In this document: positions 1 to 6,252 of the stretch, piece after piece | How the letters are laid out: every line of letters begins with the position of its first letter | Position numbering within the stretch: the stretch's first letter is position 1 | Assembly (NCBI GenBank): GCA_937874345.1 | Contig: CALNBT010000140.1 | Coordinates: forward strand, 1 to 8,546 | Direction: 5' to 3' | Source: an uncultured Prevotella sp. | GTDB lineage: Bacteria; Bacteroidota; Bacteroidia; Bacteroidales; Bacteroidaceae | Length of the DNA stretch: 8,546 nucleotides | The notes under the pieces: model-generated | What the model saw: the letters and a program-made list of their open reading frames with translations, nothing else | Database searches by the model: none | Told to the model about the DNA's origin: nothing | Translations under genes and position numbers: made by a program

Positions 1-165
1 CATATTGCCGTTAACTTTTGTATCCCCATGGGCTTTGCTATCCCCCATGTTTTTCATACTAACGTCAGAGCCATCCTTATAAGCAACGGTACGTCTTTTG
101 GCATCTTTCTAAACCTCTGTTCTCGTAATCACAATTTTCGGGTTGACCAATTTCTCACAGCCTTG
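1..165 (-). pseudogene. possible decayed coding fragment with internal TAG, runs off left edge
   Basis: On the minus strand the frame running from 165 down to 1 has no stop except one TAG at 111-109. It is bounded upstream by TAA at 168-166. The translation looks coding-like: hydrophilic, with many RNY codons. It includes a stretch NPKIVITRTEV, then the stop, then KDAKRRTVAYKDGSD, then a short repetitive part where GDSKA is followed by HGDTK. That peptide repeat matches a DNA direct repeat at 21-30 and 39-49. The first ATG after the stop is at 57-55. I recognise no family. It may be the remnant of a gene broken by a nonsense change, the start of a real short gene at 57, or chance; an antisense frame (1-200, +) is also open. 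The window edge prevents a decision. Confidence 0.2.
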
Positions 166-230
166 TTACAATCAGATGAATGTTTGATCTTTTTTGAATA
201 GATATGACACTTTTATTTTTAACTTTTGTC

Positions 231-238
231 TATCTTTG
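231..238 (+). promoter_or_regulatory. Bacteroidota-type -7 promoter element of the nuclease gene
   Basis: TATCTTTG matches the Bacteroidota sigma-ABfr -7 consensus TAnnTTTG exactly. It lies 30 bases before the nuclease ATG, which implies a leader of about 20-25 bases. A good -33 TTTG at the usual spacing of about 19-23 is not visible: the nearest upstream TTTG (193-196) is 34 bases away. Support therefore rests on the -7 box and its position. Confidence 0.55.
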
Positions 239-268
239 CAAACAGAATTCTATCAAAGATGATTATTC

Positions 269-1810
269 ATGAAAATTTACAAAAGACCTTTCGCACTAGG
301 ACTATTCTTCTTAGTGCCGTTGATCATTTGGGCACAAGGTCCCAATGGAACCGGAACGTATTATCAAAGCACTAACGGCAAAAGTGGGGCTACATTGAAA
401 ACAGCCTTTTTCAACGTGATCAAAGGTACGCTCGTTAGCAGATCATCCTATAGCAATTTATGGAACATTTATAAAACGTCTGATGTGAGATCTGACGGTA
501 AGTTGCAGGATATCTATTCAAATGCCACAAACTATGTCATTGGCGGGACTGCTCAGGGAGCGAGTTACTCTAAAGAAGGCGATGCTTATAATCGCGAGCA
601 CACCATGCCGAAGAGCTGGTTCAGTGATGCAGAGCCCATGTATCACGATGCATACCATGTAATGCCTTCTGATGGATATGTAAACGGCCGCCGAAGCAAC
701 TATCCCTATGGTGAAACAACTGGAGGGACTTACAAGTCAAACAATGGATATAGCAAGCTAGGTAACTGTACTCTGCAAGGCTATTCTGGAATTGTGTTTG
801 AACCCAATGATGAGTTCAAGGGCGATTTAGCGCGTGCTTATTTCTATATGGCAACCTGTTATGAATCGCAGATTGCCAATTGGTCAAGTACGGGTAGCGG
901 TACCGAGATATTCTCTAAAGATTCTTATAAGCCTTTTGTCAAATGGCAGATGGATATGTTGTTACGATGGGCAAAGAATGATCCTGTCGATGCACGTGAA
1001 GTCAAGAGGAACGAAGCTGTTGCCACGGCTCAAGCGAACCGGAATCCATTTATTGACTATCCCGGATTGGAAGATTATATCTGGGGCGATTCGGTGAATG
1101 TGGCGTTTAGTTATGACCATTACCGTCAAGGTTCGACAGGCGTTGATCCGGACCCCACGCCACAGCCAGGAAACAATAAGGTGATATACGAAGAATCGTT
1201 TGCCACAGGCATGGGGCAGTTTAGCATTGACAACAAGAACTTGCCAAGCGGGCTTTCGTCTGTATGGAGTCCATACAGCAATTCAACCGTGAGCTGTATG
1301 AAAGGTTCGGCATTTTATAATAAAGTATATTATGTCGCAGAAAGCTGGCTGGTATCGCCTGTGATCGACCTGACAAACTACAATACGGCGACATTGACCG
1401 TTGACCAAGTGACGAATTACCTTAATGGTAGTGATGCAAATGGTTATCTTTCCATCAAGGTACGAGAAGCGAATGGCACTTGGAACAATCTGGGACTGAA
1501 TGTTCCGGCGGAAGACAAGACCTGGACATTTGTCACAACCACTAAAGACATGATTGCATTTGCAGGCAAGAAAATCCAAATTGCTTTTGTCTATACGAGT
1601 TCCAGTTCAATCGCTCCGACTTGGGAACTGATGAACTTGAAGGTTGAAGGAGCTACAACCTCTTCAATTGTTTTGCCGGGAATCAGCGAAAGACCAGCCG
1701 GTGCCAATGCTCCGATGTATAATTTGGCTGGTCAACTCGTGAATAAATCCTATCAAGGTGTGGTGATTCAGAGTGGAAAGAAATTCCTAAATAGAAGACC
1801 AAATCAGTAA
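269..1810 (+). CDS. secreted endonuclease I-family nuclease with C-terminal adhesion/sorting domains
   Basis: Predicted secreted or cell-surface nonspecific DNA/RNA nuclease, 513 residues. A signal peptide covers residues 1 to about 22 (basic start, hydrophobic FALGLFFLVPLII, then WAQ). The endonuclease I fold spans about 25-285 and shows the family signatures: REHTMPKSWF with H111, then YHDAYHVMPSDGYVN (H126, D127, H130, D135, N139), N144, EPNDEFKGDLAR near 178-189, and ANRNPFIDYP near 256-265. A proline linker (DPDPTPQP, 293-300) leads to a beta-rich domain at about 305-460 with ESWLVSPVIDL, typical of choice-of-anchor-J-like modules. The end (482-508, MYNLAGQLV ... VVIQSGKKF) resembles the C-terminal signals of Prevotella and Porphyromonas type IX secretion cargo. 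The ATG at 269 starts directly before the signal peptide. The gene is monocistronic, between its own promoter and a terminator. Family assignment is firm; type IX export is inferred. A likely role is degrading extracellular DNA for nutrients or biofilm release. Confidence 0.9.
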   Translation: MKIYKRPFALGLFFLVPLIIWAQGPNGTGTYYQSTNGKSGATLKTAFFNVIKGTLVSRSSYSNLWNIYKTSDVRSDGKLQDIYSNATNYVIGGTAQGASYSKEGDAYNREHTMPKSWFSDAEPMYHDAYHVMPSDGYVNGRRSNYPYGETTGGTYKSNNGYSKLGNCTLQGYSGIVFEPNDEFKGDLARAYFYMATCYESQIANWSSTGSGTEIFSKDSYKPFVKWQMDMLLRWAKNDPVDAREVKRNEAVATAQANRNPFIDYPGLEDYIWGDSVNVAFSYDHYRQGSTGVDPDPTPQPGNNKVIYEESFATGMGQFSIDNKNLPSGLSSVWSPYSNSTVSCMKGSAFYNKVYYVAESWLVSPVIDLTNYNTATLTVDQVTNYLNGSDANGYLSIKVREANGTWNNLGLNVPAEDKTWTFVTTTKDMIAFAGKKIQIAFVYTSSSSIAPTWELMNLKVEGATTSSIVLPGISERPAGANAPMYNLAGQLVNKSYQGVVIQSGKKFLNRRPNQ

Positions 1811-1839
1811 GGAGGGGTAAATTATTGCCCAAGATAGAA

Positions 1840-1873
1840 TAGGCAAGCTATGGAAACAGTCCTGGCTTGCCTG
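1840..1873 (+). terminator. hairpin terminator after the nuclease gene
   Basis: AGGCAAGC (1841-1848) pairs perfectly with GCTTGCCT (1865-1872). The stem extends by U-G and A-U pairs to 1840-1850 and 1863-1873 with a 12-base loop. It begins 30 bases after the nuclease stop and is followed by a T-rich stretch (CTTTATTCTCGTTCATTTT). It is probably the intrinsic terminator of the nuclease transcript. Confidence 0.65.
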
Positions 1874-1925
1874 CTTTATTCTCGTTCATTTTCGCCATTC
1901 ACATAACGAAACTGCAAAGCGAAGT

Positions 1926-1960
1926 ATCTGTTAGGATAAAGATAAATATTCCTAACAGAT
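1926..1960. repeat. perfect 11-bp inverted repeat upstream of the DUF4251 gene
   Basis: ATCTGTTAGGA (1926-1936) is the exact reverse complement of TCCTAACAGAT (1950-1960), with a 13-base AT-rich spacer. It lies 50 bases before the lipoprotein start and about 115 bases after the nuclease stop, where one terminator already exists. It could be an operator or activator site, a second terminator, or a leader hairpin. A weak -7-like TAACTTAG at 1984-1991 would put it just upstream of a promoter, favouring a protein-binding site, but this is inference. Confidence 0.5.
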
Positions 1961-2000
1961 TTCTGATAATCATGAAAATGCATTAACTTAGCGAAAAATT

Positions 2001-2005
2001 GGAGG
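2001..2005 (+). promoter_or_regulatory. Shine-Dalgarno GGAGG deciding the ATG at 2011
   Basis: GGAGG ends five bases before ATG 2011. A longer reading from TTG at 1999 would overlap this site and add four residues ahead of a canonical lipoprotein signal, so the ATG is preferred. A clear Shine-Dalgarno site stands out here because the other gene starts in this window have A-rich leaders without one. Confidence 0.7.
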
Positions 2006-2010
2006 TGGTG

Positions 2011-2517
2011 ATGAAAAAACTTGTTTTTTTGTGCAGTGCATGCCTTTTGATGGCTGCCTGTTCCAGTCAGCGATTAACCCCAGAACAAAAGTTGGCTAAT
2101 GAGGCTCGAGTTACCCGGCAGGTTCGTGATGCAATAGACAATAGAACGATGACGATTGAGGTGAACAATATGATGCCCATTCGTGGCGGGATGAAGCATC
2201 TGAATGATTCGTACAACATTCGTCTGTCGGGCGATACGTTATATTCGTATCTGCCTTATTTCGGGAGGGCATACACCGTACCTTACGGTGGTGGAAAGGG
2301 CCTTCATTTCCAAGCTCCGTTGCAGGATTATGTAGTGTCGCATCCTAAACGCGACTTGACTGTCATTCAATTGCTGGTCACAAACGATGAAGACCAATAT
2401 CATTATATGATAGAGCTATATGATAATGGTCGTGCTAATTTAACAGTTAGGGCTACTGAACGTGATCAGATTTCTTTCAGTGGCGAAATGAAATTAAAAT
2501 ATCAAGATGAGAAATAG
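2011..2517 (+). CDS. DUF4251-type lipoprotein
   Basis: Predicted 168-residue envelope lipoprotein of unknown function. From ATG 2011 the protein opens with MKKLVFLCSACLLMAAC: a basic start, a hydrophobic stretch, and a lipobox ending at Cys17 followed by SSQ. No acidic surface-export signal follows the cysteine, so it is probably held facing the periplasm (inference). The mature part starts with a charged helix (LTPEQKLANEARVTRQVRDAI), then a beta-rich domain with NNMMPIRGGMKHL, DSYNIRLSGDTLYSYLPYFGRAY and a late NGRANLTVRATERDQISFSG. This pattern (small tyrosine-rich SGDxxYSYLPYFGRAY core) is what I know as DUF4251, common in Bacteroidales. Its stop overlaps the next gene's start by 11 bases, so the two are probably cotranslated and may act in the same envelope process. 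No biochemical function can be read from the sequence. Confidence 0.85.
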   Translation: MKKLVFLCSACLLMAACSSQRLTPEQKLANEARVTRQVRDAIDNRTMTIEVNNMMPIRGGMKHLNDSYNIRLSGDTLYSYLPYFGRAYTVPYGGGKGLHFQAPLQDYVVSHPKRDLTVIQLLVTNDEDQYHYMIELYDNGRANLTVRATERDQISFSGEMKLKYQDEK

Positions 2518-3640
2518 TAAGGTTTGCCATGTTCTACTGGCTGTGCTCTGCATGATGTTGCTGGGAAGTGTTCCTGTGAAGGCTGCACTACCATCCAGTA
2601 TTCTTTATATAAAAGACCATCTTTATTATCATCTGGGTGATGAAATGAATGTGATTGATGTCAATTTAGAATGGCCCGAACAGGTAGACGGATCGTTGGT
2701 TGTAGCGCTGAAACAGTATTTGGCGCAATACGTTTTCGGGATTTCAAACAGCAATTTCGATGAGGTCTATCAGTTGTTTAAGAAACGTTTTGGCACTCCT
2801 GTAAGGGGGCAGTTGGCAACTTTACCCGACGATCAAAAATATTGTTATGTGGATTGTCGCGTAAAGCAAATGGGCCATGTGTCCAACCGCTTTATATCTT
2901 TTTCCTTGGACTATAACTGTCAGCCGGCAAAATTGTCATCACAGCCGGCAGACACCAAACATATTCTCATTACGTACGATTTGGTTCGGCAACGGGTGTT
3001 GACAATGGATGAGTTGCTTAGGCTGGATAGAATGCAAGGACCAGAGTTCGTGAACCGCTATGGATTATACTTTAACAGCAGCGTGGACACCGACTATCTA
3101 AACCAATTAAAATCGCTCAAACTCAATAATGCGTGCCTGGTTGATAATAGATTGCTTTTAGAAATGACATTGGGAACGTTCAATGGAGAGAATACTGACT
3201 TTGAAATGTACATCGGAAAGGATGTGGAAAGGCTGTTGAATAAAGAAATGGTCAAGTCGTTGAAACAGATCGAACCAGCAACTATTTTAGAGTCTCTGCA
3301 AGTACCAACCGAATTGGACGGTGAACCAATCTATGCCAATGTTGAGAAAAGTCCATCCTTTCCCGGTGGAATAGACTCTTTGCGCCAATTTGTTCTTTCA
3401 AATATCACCTATCCTATTGACCAACAATTGATACATTCCAGTGGTCAAGTGAAGGTTTCCTTCGTTTTGGATAAGAAAGGGCAGATAAGAAATGTTAGCG
3501 TAATCGGGATGTTGTCGCCGGTTCTCGATCGTGAGGCAGTGAGAGTCATCAAATTAATGCCAAACTGGGTTCCTGGAGAGATAAATGGTGTGCCAGTAAA
3601 CACGCAAGTGATTATTCCTGTTACGTTTTTTTCCAGATAA
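2507..3640 (+). CDS. exported protein with C-terminal TonB domain
   Basis: Protein of 377 residues, exported by a signal peptide (about 1-26; hydrophobic VLLAVLCMMLLG, likely cut near VKA-A). The middle (about 30-260) has no family I can name with confidence; YDLVRQRVLTMDELL near 157-171 resembles the DUF3298/RsiV-like segments found in bacterial envelope proteins. The last ~95 residues form a typical TonB C-terminal domain: FPGGIDSLRQF, NITYP, GQVKVSFVLDKKGQI, LDREAVRVIKLMPNWVPGEINGVPV and a final IPVTFF strand. Classical TonB has an N-terminal membrane anchor and a proline-rich spacer; here there is only a signal peptide and no spacer, so it is unlikely to be an energy-transducing TonB and may instead bind envelope partners. 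The ATG at 2507 lies inside the end of the DUF4251 gene, suggesting translational coupling. TonB_C assignment is firm; the role is unknown. Confidence 0.87.
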   Translation: MRNSKVCHVLLAVLCMMLLGSVPVKAALPSSILYIKDHLYYHLGDEMNVIDVNLEWPEQVDGSLVVALKQYLAQYVFGISNSNFDEVYQLFKKRFGTPVRGQLATLPDDQKYCYVDCRVKQMGHVSNRFISFSLDYNCQPAKLSSQPADTKHILITYDLVRQRVLTMDELLRLDRMQGPEFVNRYGLYFNSSVDTDYLNQLKSLKLNNACLVDNRLLLEMTLGTFNGENTDFEMYIGKDVERLLNKEMVKSLKQIEPATILESLQVPTELDGEPIYANVEKSPSFPGGIDSLRQFVLSNITYPIDQQLIHSSGQVKVSFVLDKKGQIRNVSVIGMLSPVLDREAVRVIKLMPNWVPGEINGVPVNTQVIIPVTFFSR

Positions 3641-3744
3641 CTCGTTTCCGTACCGCATGATTTCTTAGGAAAAAGCAATTTAATAACAAGCCCTCTTATT
3701 TGAAGCAAGTTTCTTTTTCACACAAAATGAAACTTCTTATACAT

Positions 3745-3787
3745 GAATGTTTTTCGCAGCATCGATCAGATGTTGCGAAAAATGTTT
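3745..3787 (+). terminator. strong hairpin about 105 bases after the TonB-C gene
   Basis: TTTTTCGCAGCATC (3750-3763) pairs with GATGTTGCGAAAAA (3769-3782) around the 5-base loop GATCA. The single non-Watson-Crick position is a G-U pair when read as + strand RNA and a C-A mismatch on the other strand, so the structure fits a + transcript. Weaker pairs extend the stem to about 3745-3787. The A/U-rich stem base followed by TGTTTTG suits an intrinsic terminator for the two-gene unit upstream, though the distance from the stop codon is long. Confidence 0.55.
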
Positions 3788-3805
3788 TGAGGGTGACAGC
3801 AAAAC

Positions 3806-3854
3806 TGTTCAATGAAAAACACCGAGTGTCACAAGCTCTTGTTGAACATTCGGT
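3806..3854 (+). other. interleaved inverted repeats, possible pseudoknot
   Basis: TGTTCAA (3806-3812) pairs with TTGAACA (3842-3848), and ACCGAGTGT (3821-3829) pairs with ACATTCGGT (3846-3854) with one G-U. The order is A, B, A', B', with a 3-base overlap of A' and B', so the two helices either form an H-type pseudoknot or exclude each other. There is no convincing gene here. It could belong to a small RNA or be chance in repeat-rich DNA. Confidence 0.25.
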
Positions 3855-3856
3855 AG

Positions 3857-3872
3857 AAGAGCAATTGCTCTT
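3857..3872. repeat. 16-base perfect palindrome
   Basis: AAGAGCAATTGCTCTT is a perfect palindrome with no spacer, followed by TTATTGTATTTC. Without a loop it is a better candidate for a dimeric regulator site than for a hairpin, although an AATT loop would leave a 6-bp stem and make it terminator-like. It lies about 350 bases before the promoter of the next gene, which is far for an operator. Confidence 0.4.
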
Positions 3873-3887
3873 TATTGTATTTCAAAT

Positions 3888-4220
3888 CTCTTCGTTTTAA
3901 ATCGAATTCCACTTTCATGGGAATCCCTTGTCAATTTTATTTCAATAGGTTTCCTGGCAAAGGGAGATCGATAACCTTGTTTTTGATTTTATATTTACAA
4001 ATAAATCGTAATTTATCAAACGATCTGTTTTTTGTTATCTTTCAAATTTCTTAATTTTTCTGACATATAGTAAGTAAAACAGATGTTTTAAAGTTGTTAA
4101 CTTTTAGATTACATTACAAAATGTAAAAATAAAGGGCGTTTTCTTACGGTTTTAAATTAAAAGGATGGGTTTGTATTTCAATTGGAAATATGGTCAAAAA
4201 TAGTGATAAAATATCATTAA
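3888..4220. other. AT-rich intergenic stretch without a recognisable gene
   Basis: No convincing reading frame is seen on either strand, and the DNA is strongly AT-rich with poly-T and poly-A runs. Two small inverted repeats stand side by side: AAAGTT/AACTTT (4090-4095, 4099-4104) and TTACATT/AATGTAA (4109-4115, 4120-4126). They could be regulator sites for the gene at 4296 or chance features of AT-rich sequence. Confidence 0.4.
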
Positions 4221-4224
4221 AACA

Positions 4225-4257
4225 TTTGCTTTCCTACATATTTATTGTTTATATTTG
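4225..4257 (+). promoter_or_regulatory. Bacteroidota promoter of the MORN-like gene
   Basis: TTTG at 4225-4228 and TATATTTG at 4250-4257 match the Bacteroidota -33 (TTTG) and -7 (TAnnTTTG) elements with a 21-base spacer. Transcription would begin near 4264, giving an A-rich leader of about 30 bases that is free of a Shine-Dalgarno site, as is usual in this phylum. This is the best promoter in the window. Confidence 0.75.
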
Positions 4258-4295
4258 CAAATAATATTACTACAACAACTTAAATAAATACAATC

Positions 4296-4805
4296 ATGAA
4301 ACGGTTATTTTTGGCATCTATCATGATGCTCGCAACAGTAGCAAGTTTTGGTCATCGTGTCGTATCTGAGAATGCTACGACAGTTAGTGACACAATCTAT
4401 TATGATAGTAACAGGCTGAATGTTCTTAATAAGGCCGAAGCAAGTTATTATCGTCTATTGAAAAAAGAAAAGAAAGGTATCTTTGAATCAAAAGTATTCC
4501 AAGACTTTTATCTGGATGGAACATTGAAAGCTGAAGGTGGTTATAACTTCATTGACTTGGGAAATGACAAAAATACCACTTTCGATGGCACCGTATCGAC
4601 TTATTATCCTAATGGCAGTCAGAAGTGGACGGGCAACTTTGTCAATGGTAAACCTGATGGTTATTTCACTTTGATGATGCAAGATGGCAGCATCGCTACA
4701 GTACAGTTTGTAGATGGAAAGTCAAAGTACGATTACTTTGTTATCACTGATAAAAATGGTCAAATGCAAAAAAGGTCAATTCAAGAAATAAATGATTTCT
4801 TGTAA
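4296..4805 (+). CDS. small exported MORN/YwqK-like repeat protein
   Basis: Predicted exported protein of 169 residues. A signal peptide covers residues 1 to about 19 (MKRLFLASIMMLATVASFG). The mature part carries short beta-hairpin repeats of the MORN-variant type found in YwqK-like proteins: FYLDGTLKAEGGYN (71-84), YYPNGSQKWTGNFVNGKPDGYF (103-124), DGSIATVQFVDGKSKYDYF (130-148) and a weak last unit DKNGQMQ. The recurring Y-x-(D/N)-G-x-x-(K/Q) pattern with aromatic residues defines the fold. Although YwqK was described as an antitoxin in Bacillus, no toxin gene is adjacent and the signal peptide argues against a cytoplasmic antitoxin. Function is unknown, probably periplasmic or surface protein contacts. 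It has its own promoter and ends in a terminator shared with the convergent xth gene, so it is monocistronic. Confidence 0.8.
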   Translation: MKRLFLASIMMLATVASFGHRVVSENATTVSDTIYYDSNRLNVLNKAEASYYRLLKKEKKGIFESKVFQDFYLDGTLKAEGGYNFIDLGNDKNTTFDGTVSTYYPNGSQKWTGNFVNGKPDGYFTLMMQDGSIATVQFVDGKSKYDYFVITDKNGQMQKRSIQEINDFL

Positions 4806-4833
4806 TTGAAAGAATCATAAAAGTTAAAATATT

Positions 4834-4866
4834 GAAGGGTACCTCTCGTGATGAAAGGTACCCTTT
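4834..4866. terminator. bidirectional terminator between convergent genes
   Basis: AAGGGTACCT (4835-4844) is the exact reverse complement of AGGTACCCTT (4856-4865), around an 11-base loop; a G-U pair adds 4834/4866. T-rich sequence follows on + (TTTTCTATGG), and on the minus side the stem is followed by TTCAATATTTTAACTTTT. It sits between the stops of the MORN-like gene (4805) and xth (4887), so it can end both transcripts. Confidence 0.8.
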
Positions 4867-4886
4867 TCTATGGTGATAAAGCAAGC

Positions 4887-5636
4887 CTATTTTAGTTCCA
4901 ACTCAATGGGACAATGGTCGCTTCCATATATTTCGGTGTGGATCTTTGCGTCAACGAGTTGTGTTTTCAAGCGTTCTGAAATGAGAAAATAATCAATTCT
5001 CCATCCAACATTACGCGTACGGGCTTGAAATCTGTACGACCACCATGAATAAGTTACTTGTTCAGGATAGAGAAAACGAAAAGTATCGATAAAACCGTTG
5101 TTGAGAAAAACAGTCATTTTATCTCGCTCTTCATCCGTAAAGCCGGCGTTGCGCCGATTCGTTTTGGGGTTCTTAATGTCGATTTCTTCATGGGCAACGT
5201 TCAGGTCTCCACAGATAATAACAGGTTTCTTCTGATCCAATGTCATGATATATGTACGAAAAGCTTCTTCCCATGTCATGCGATAATCCAGTCTTTTCAG
5301 CTCTTCCTGGGAATTGGGCACATAGACATTGACAAGGAAAAAGTTTTCCATTTCCATCGTGATGACGCGGCCTTCATGGTCGTGCTCCTCAATGCTGATC
5401 CCGTAGGTAACATTGACAGGTTGGTGTTTCGTGTAGATGGCTGTGCCCGAATAACCCTTTTTCTCGGCATCGTTCCAGTAGGATGTATATCCCGGGAACT
5501 CCAAATCGAGTTGTCCTTTCTGTAATTTTGTTTCCTGAATGCAGAAGAAATCGGCGTCCAACTGATTGAATGATGTTGCAAAGTCTTTGCCAACGCTTGC
5601 TCTCAATCCGTTGACATTCCATGAAATAAATCGCAT
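4887..5636 (-). CDS. xth: exodeoxyribonuclease III (AP endonuclease)
   Basis: Cytoplasmic base-excision-repair enzyme: cuts DNA 5' of abasic sites and removes 3' blocking groups with 3'-5' exonuclease activity, Mg2+-dependent. The 249 residues are a complete exonuclease III/EEP-fold protein of normal length. Visible catalytic motifs are ISWNVNGLR with N7, QETKLQ with E35, NVYVPNS with Y105, ICGDLNVAHEEID with D144 and N146, GFTDEER at 165-171, GWRIDYFLIS with D215, and the closing SDHCPI with D240/H241. All expected active-site residues are present. The ATG at 5636 gives the standard MRFISWNVNG start. It is the last gene of the minus-strand block, 13 bases after the folE stop, with a terminator 20 bases beyond its own stop, so it is probably cotranscribed with folE and the SPOR gene. 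Confidence 0.96.
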   Translation of the reverse strand: MRFISWNVNGLRASVGKDFATSFNQLDADFFCIQETKLQKGQLDLEFPGYTSYWNDAEKKGYSGTAIYTKHQPVNVTYGISIEEHDHEGRVITMEMENFFLVNVYVPNSQEELKRLDYRMTWEEAFRTYIMTLDQKKPVIICGDLNVAHEEIDIKNPKTNRRNAGFTDEERDKMTVFLNNGFIDTFRFLYPEQVTYSWWSYRFQARTRNVGWRIDYFLISERLKTQLVDAKIHTEIYGSDHCPIELELK

Positions 5637-5649
5637 AAGTGATGTTTTT

Positions 5650-6234
5650 TTATTGGTTTCGTCCCAGAAGATTCATGAATTCTTCACGTGTTTTGGCTTG
5701 TTGAAAGGCGCCGCTGAACGCGCTTGTCACCGTAATGGAGTTTTGTTTTTCAACGCCACGCATCTGCATGCACATGTGCTTGGCTTCAACAACAACCATA
5801 ACGCCCATGGGCAACAATGCACTTTGGATACAATCCATAATCTGTTGTGTCAACCGTTCCTGCACTTGCAGCCTGTGGCTGTAGATATCTACAACCCTTG
5901 CGATCTTACTCAGCCCGGTAATGTGCCCATTGGGGATGTAAGCCACGTGTACCTTCCCATAAAATGGGAGCATGTGATGTTCGCATAGAGAGAAGAAATC
6001 GATATCTTTTACAATTACCATCTGGTTGTATTTCTCTTCGAACAATGCATCCAGAAGCACCTGCTTGGGATCTTGCTGATATCCTCTTGTTAATATTTGC
6101 ATCGCTTTGGCCACCCGAACGGGAGTTTTCTGCAATCCTTCTCGTTCAGGGTCTTCCCCCAAAAGCTCGAGAATTTGGCGATAGTGTTCGGCCAAAGGCT
6201 CAATGCCTTCATTCATTTCTGTTTCCAGAAGCAT
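5650..6234 (-). CDS. folE: GTP cyclohydrolase I
   Basis: Converts GTP to 7,8-dihydroneopterin triphosphate, the first step of tetrahydrofolate (and other pterin) synthesis, as a cytoplasmic zinc-dependent homodecamer. The 194-residue protein covers the whole family domain. Zinc ligands appear as C84 and H87 in FSLCEHHMLPF and C155 in KHMCMQMRG; the 71-residue spacing between the two cysteines equals that in the E. coli enzyme (C110, C181). Substrate-binding stretches GLSKIARVVDIYSHRLQVQER and RGVEKQNSIT are intact. ATG 6234 is used; the ATG at 6216 (residue 7) is also possible, since only about six residues before the conserved helix differ. The gene starts 18 bases after the SPOR gene stop and ends 13 bases before xth, pointing to cotranscription. 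No riboswitch or regulatory hairpin fits in these gaps. Confidence 0.97.
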   Translation of the reverse strand: MLLETEMNEGIEPLAEHYRQILELLGEDPEREGLQKTPVRVAKAMQILTRGYQQDPKQVLLDALFEEKYNQMVIVKDIDFFSLCEHHMLPFYGKVHVAYIPNGHITGLSKIARVVDIYSHRLQVQERLTQQIMDCIQSALLPMGVMVVVEAKHMCMQMRGVEKQNSITVTSAFSGAFQQAKTREEFMNLLGRNQ

Positions 6235-6252
6235 ATCTCTTGATAGTATAAT

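Noticed and set aside
1..200. + strand frame open from the left edge to a TAG at 198-200
   Set aside because: Its translation is rich in Phe, Cys and Ile and looks like the antisense of the more protein-like minus frame.
1811..1815. GGAGG directly after the nuclease stop
   Set aside because: No start codon or reading frame follows at a suitable distance, so it is a chance match.
1999..2010. TTG start adding four residues to the DUF4251 lipoprotein
   Set aside because: It would overlap the GGAGG site and disturb an otherwise standard lipoprotein signal that starts at ATG 2011.
3700..3900. 66-codon + strand frame starting with TTG
   Set aside because: It begins with TTG, has no promoter or ribosome site, overlaps three inverted repeats, and its translation resembles no family; it is more likely structured non-coding DNA.
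4296..4805. YwqK-like protein as half of a toxin-antitoxin pair
   Set aside because: It has a signal peptide and its own promoter and terminator, and no small toxin-like gene lies next to it.
5058..5988. Long + strand frames opposite xth and folE
   Set aside because: They are antisense shadows: the minus strand carries complete, motif-bearing enzymes over the same bases.
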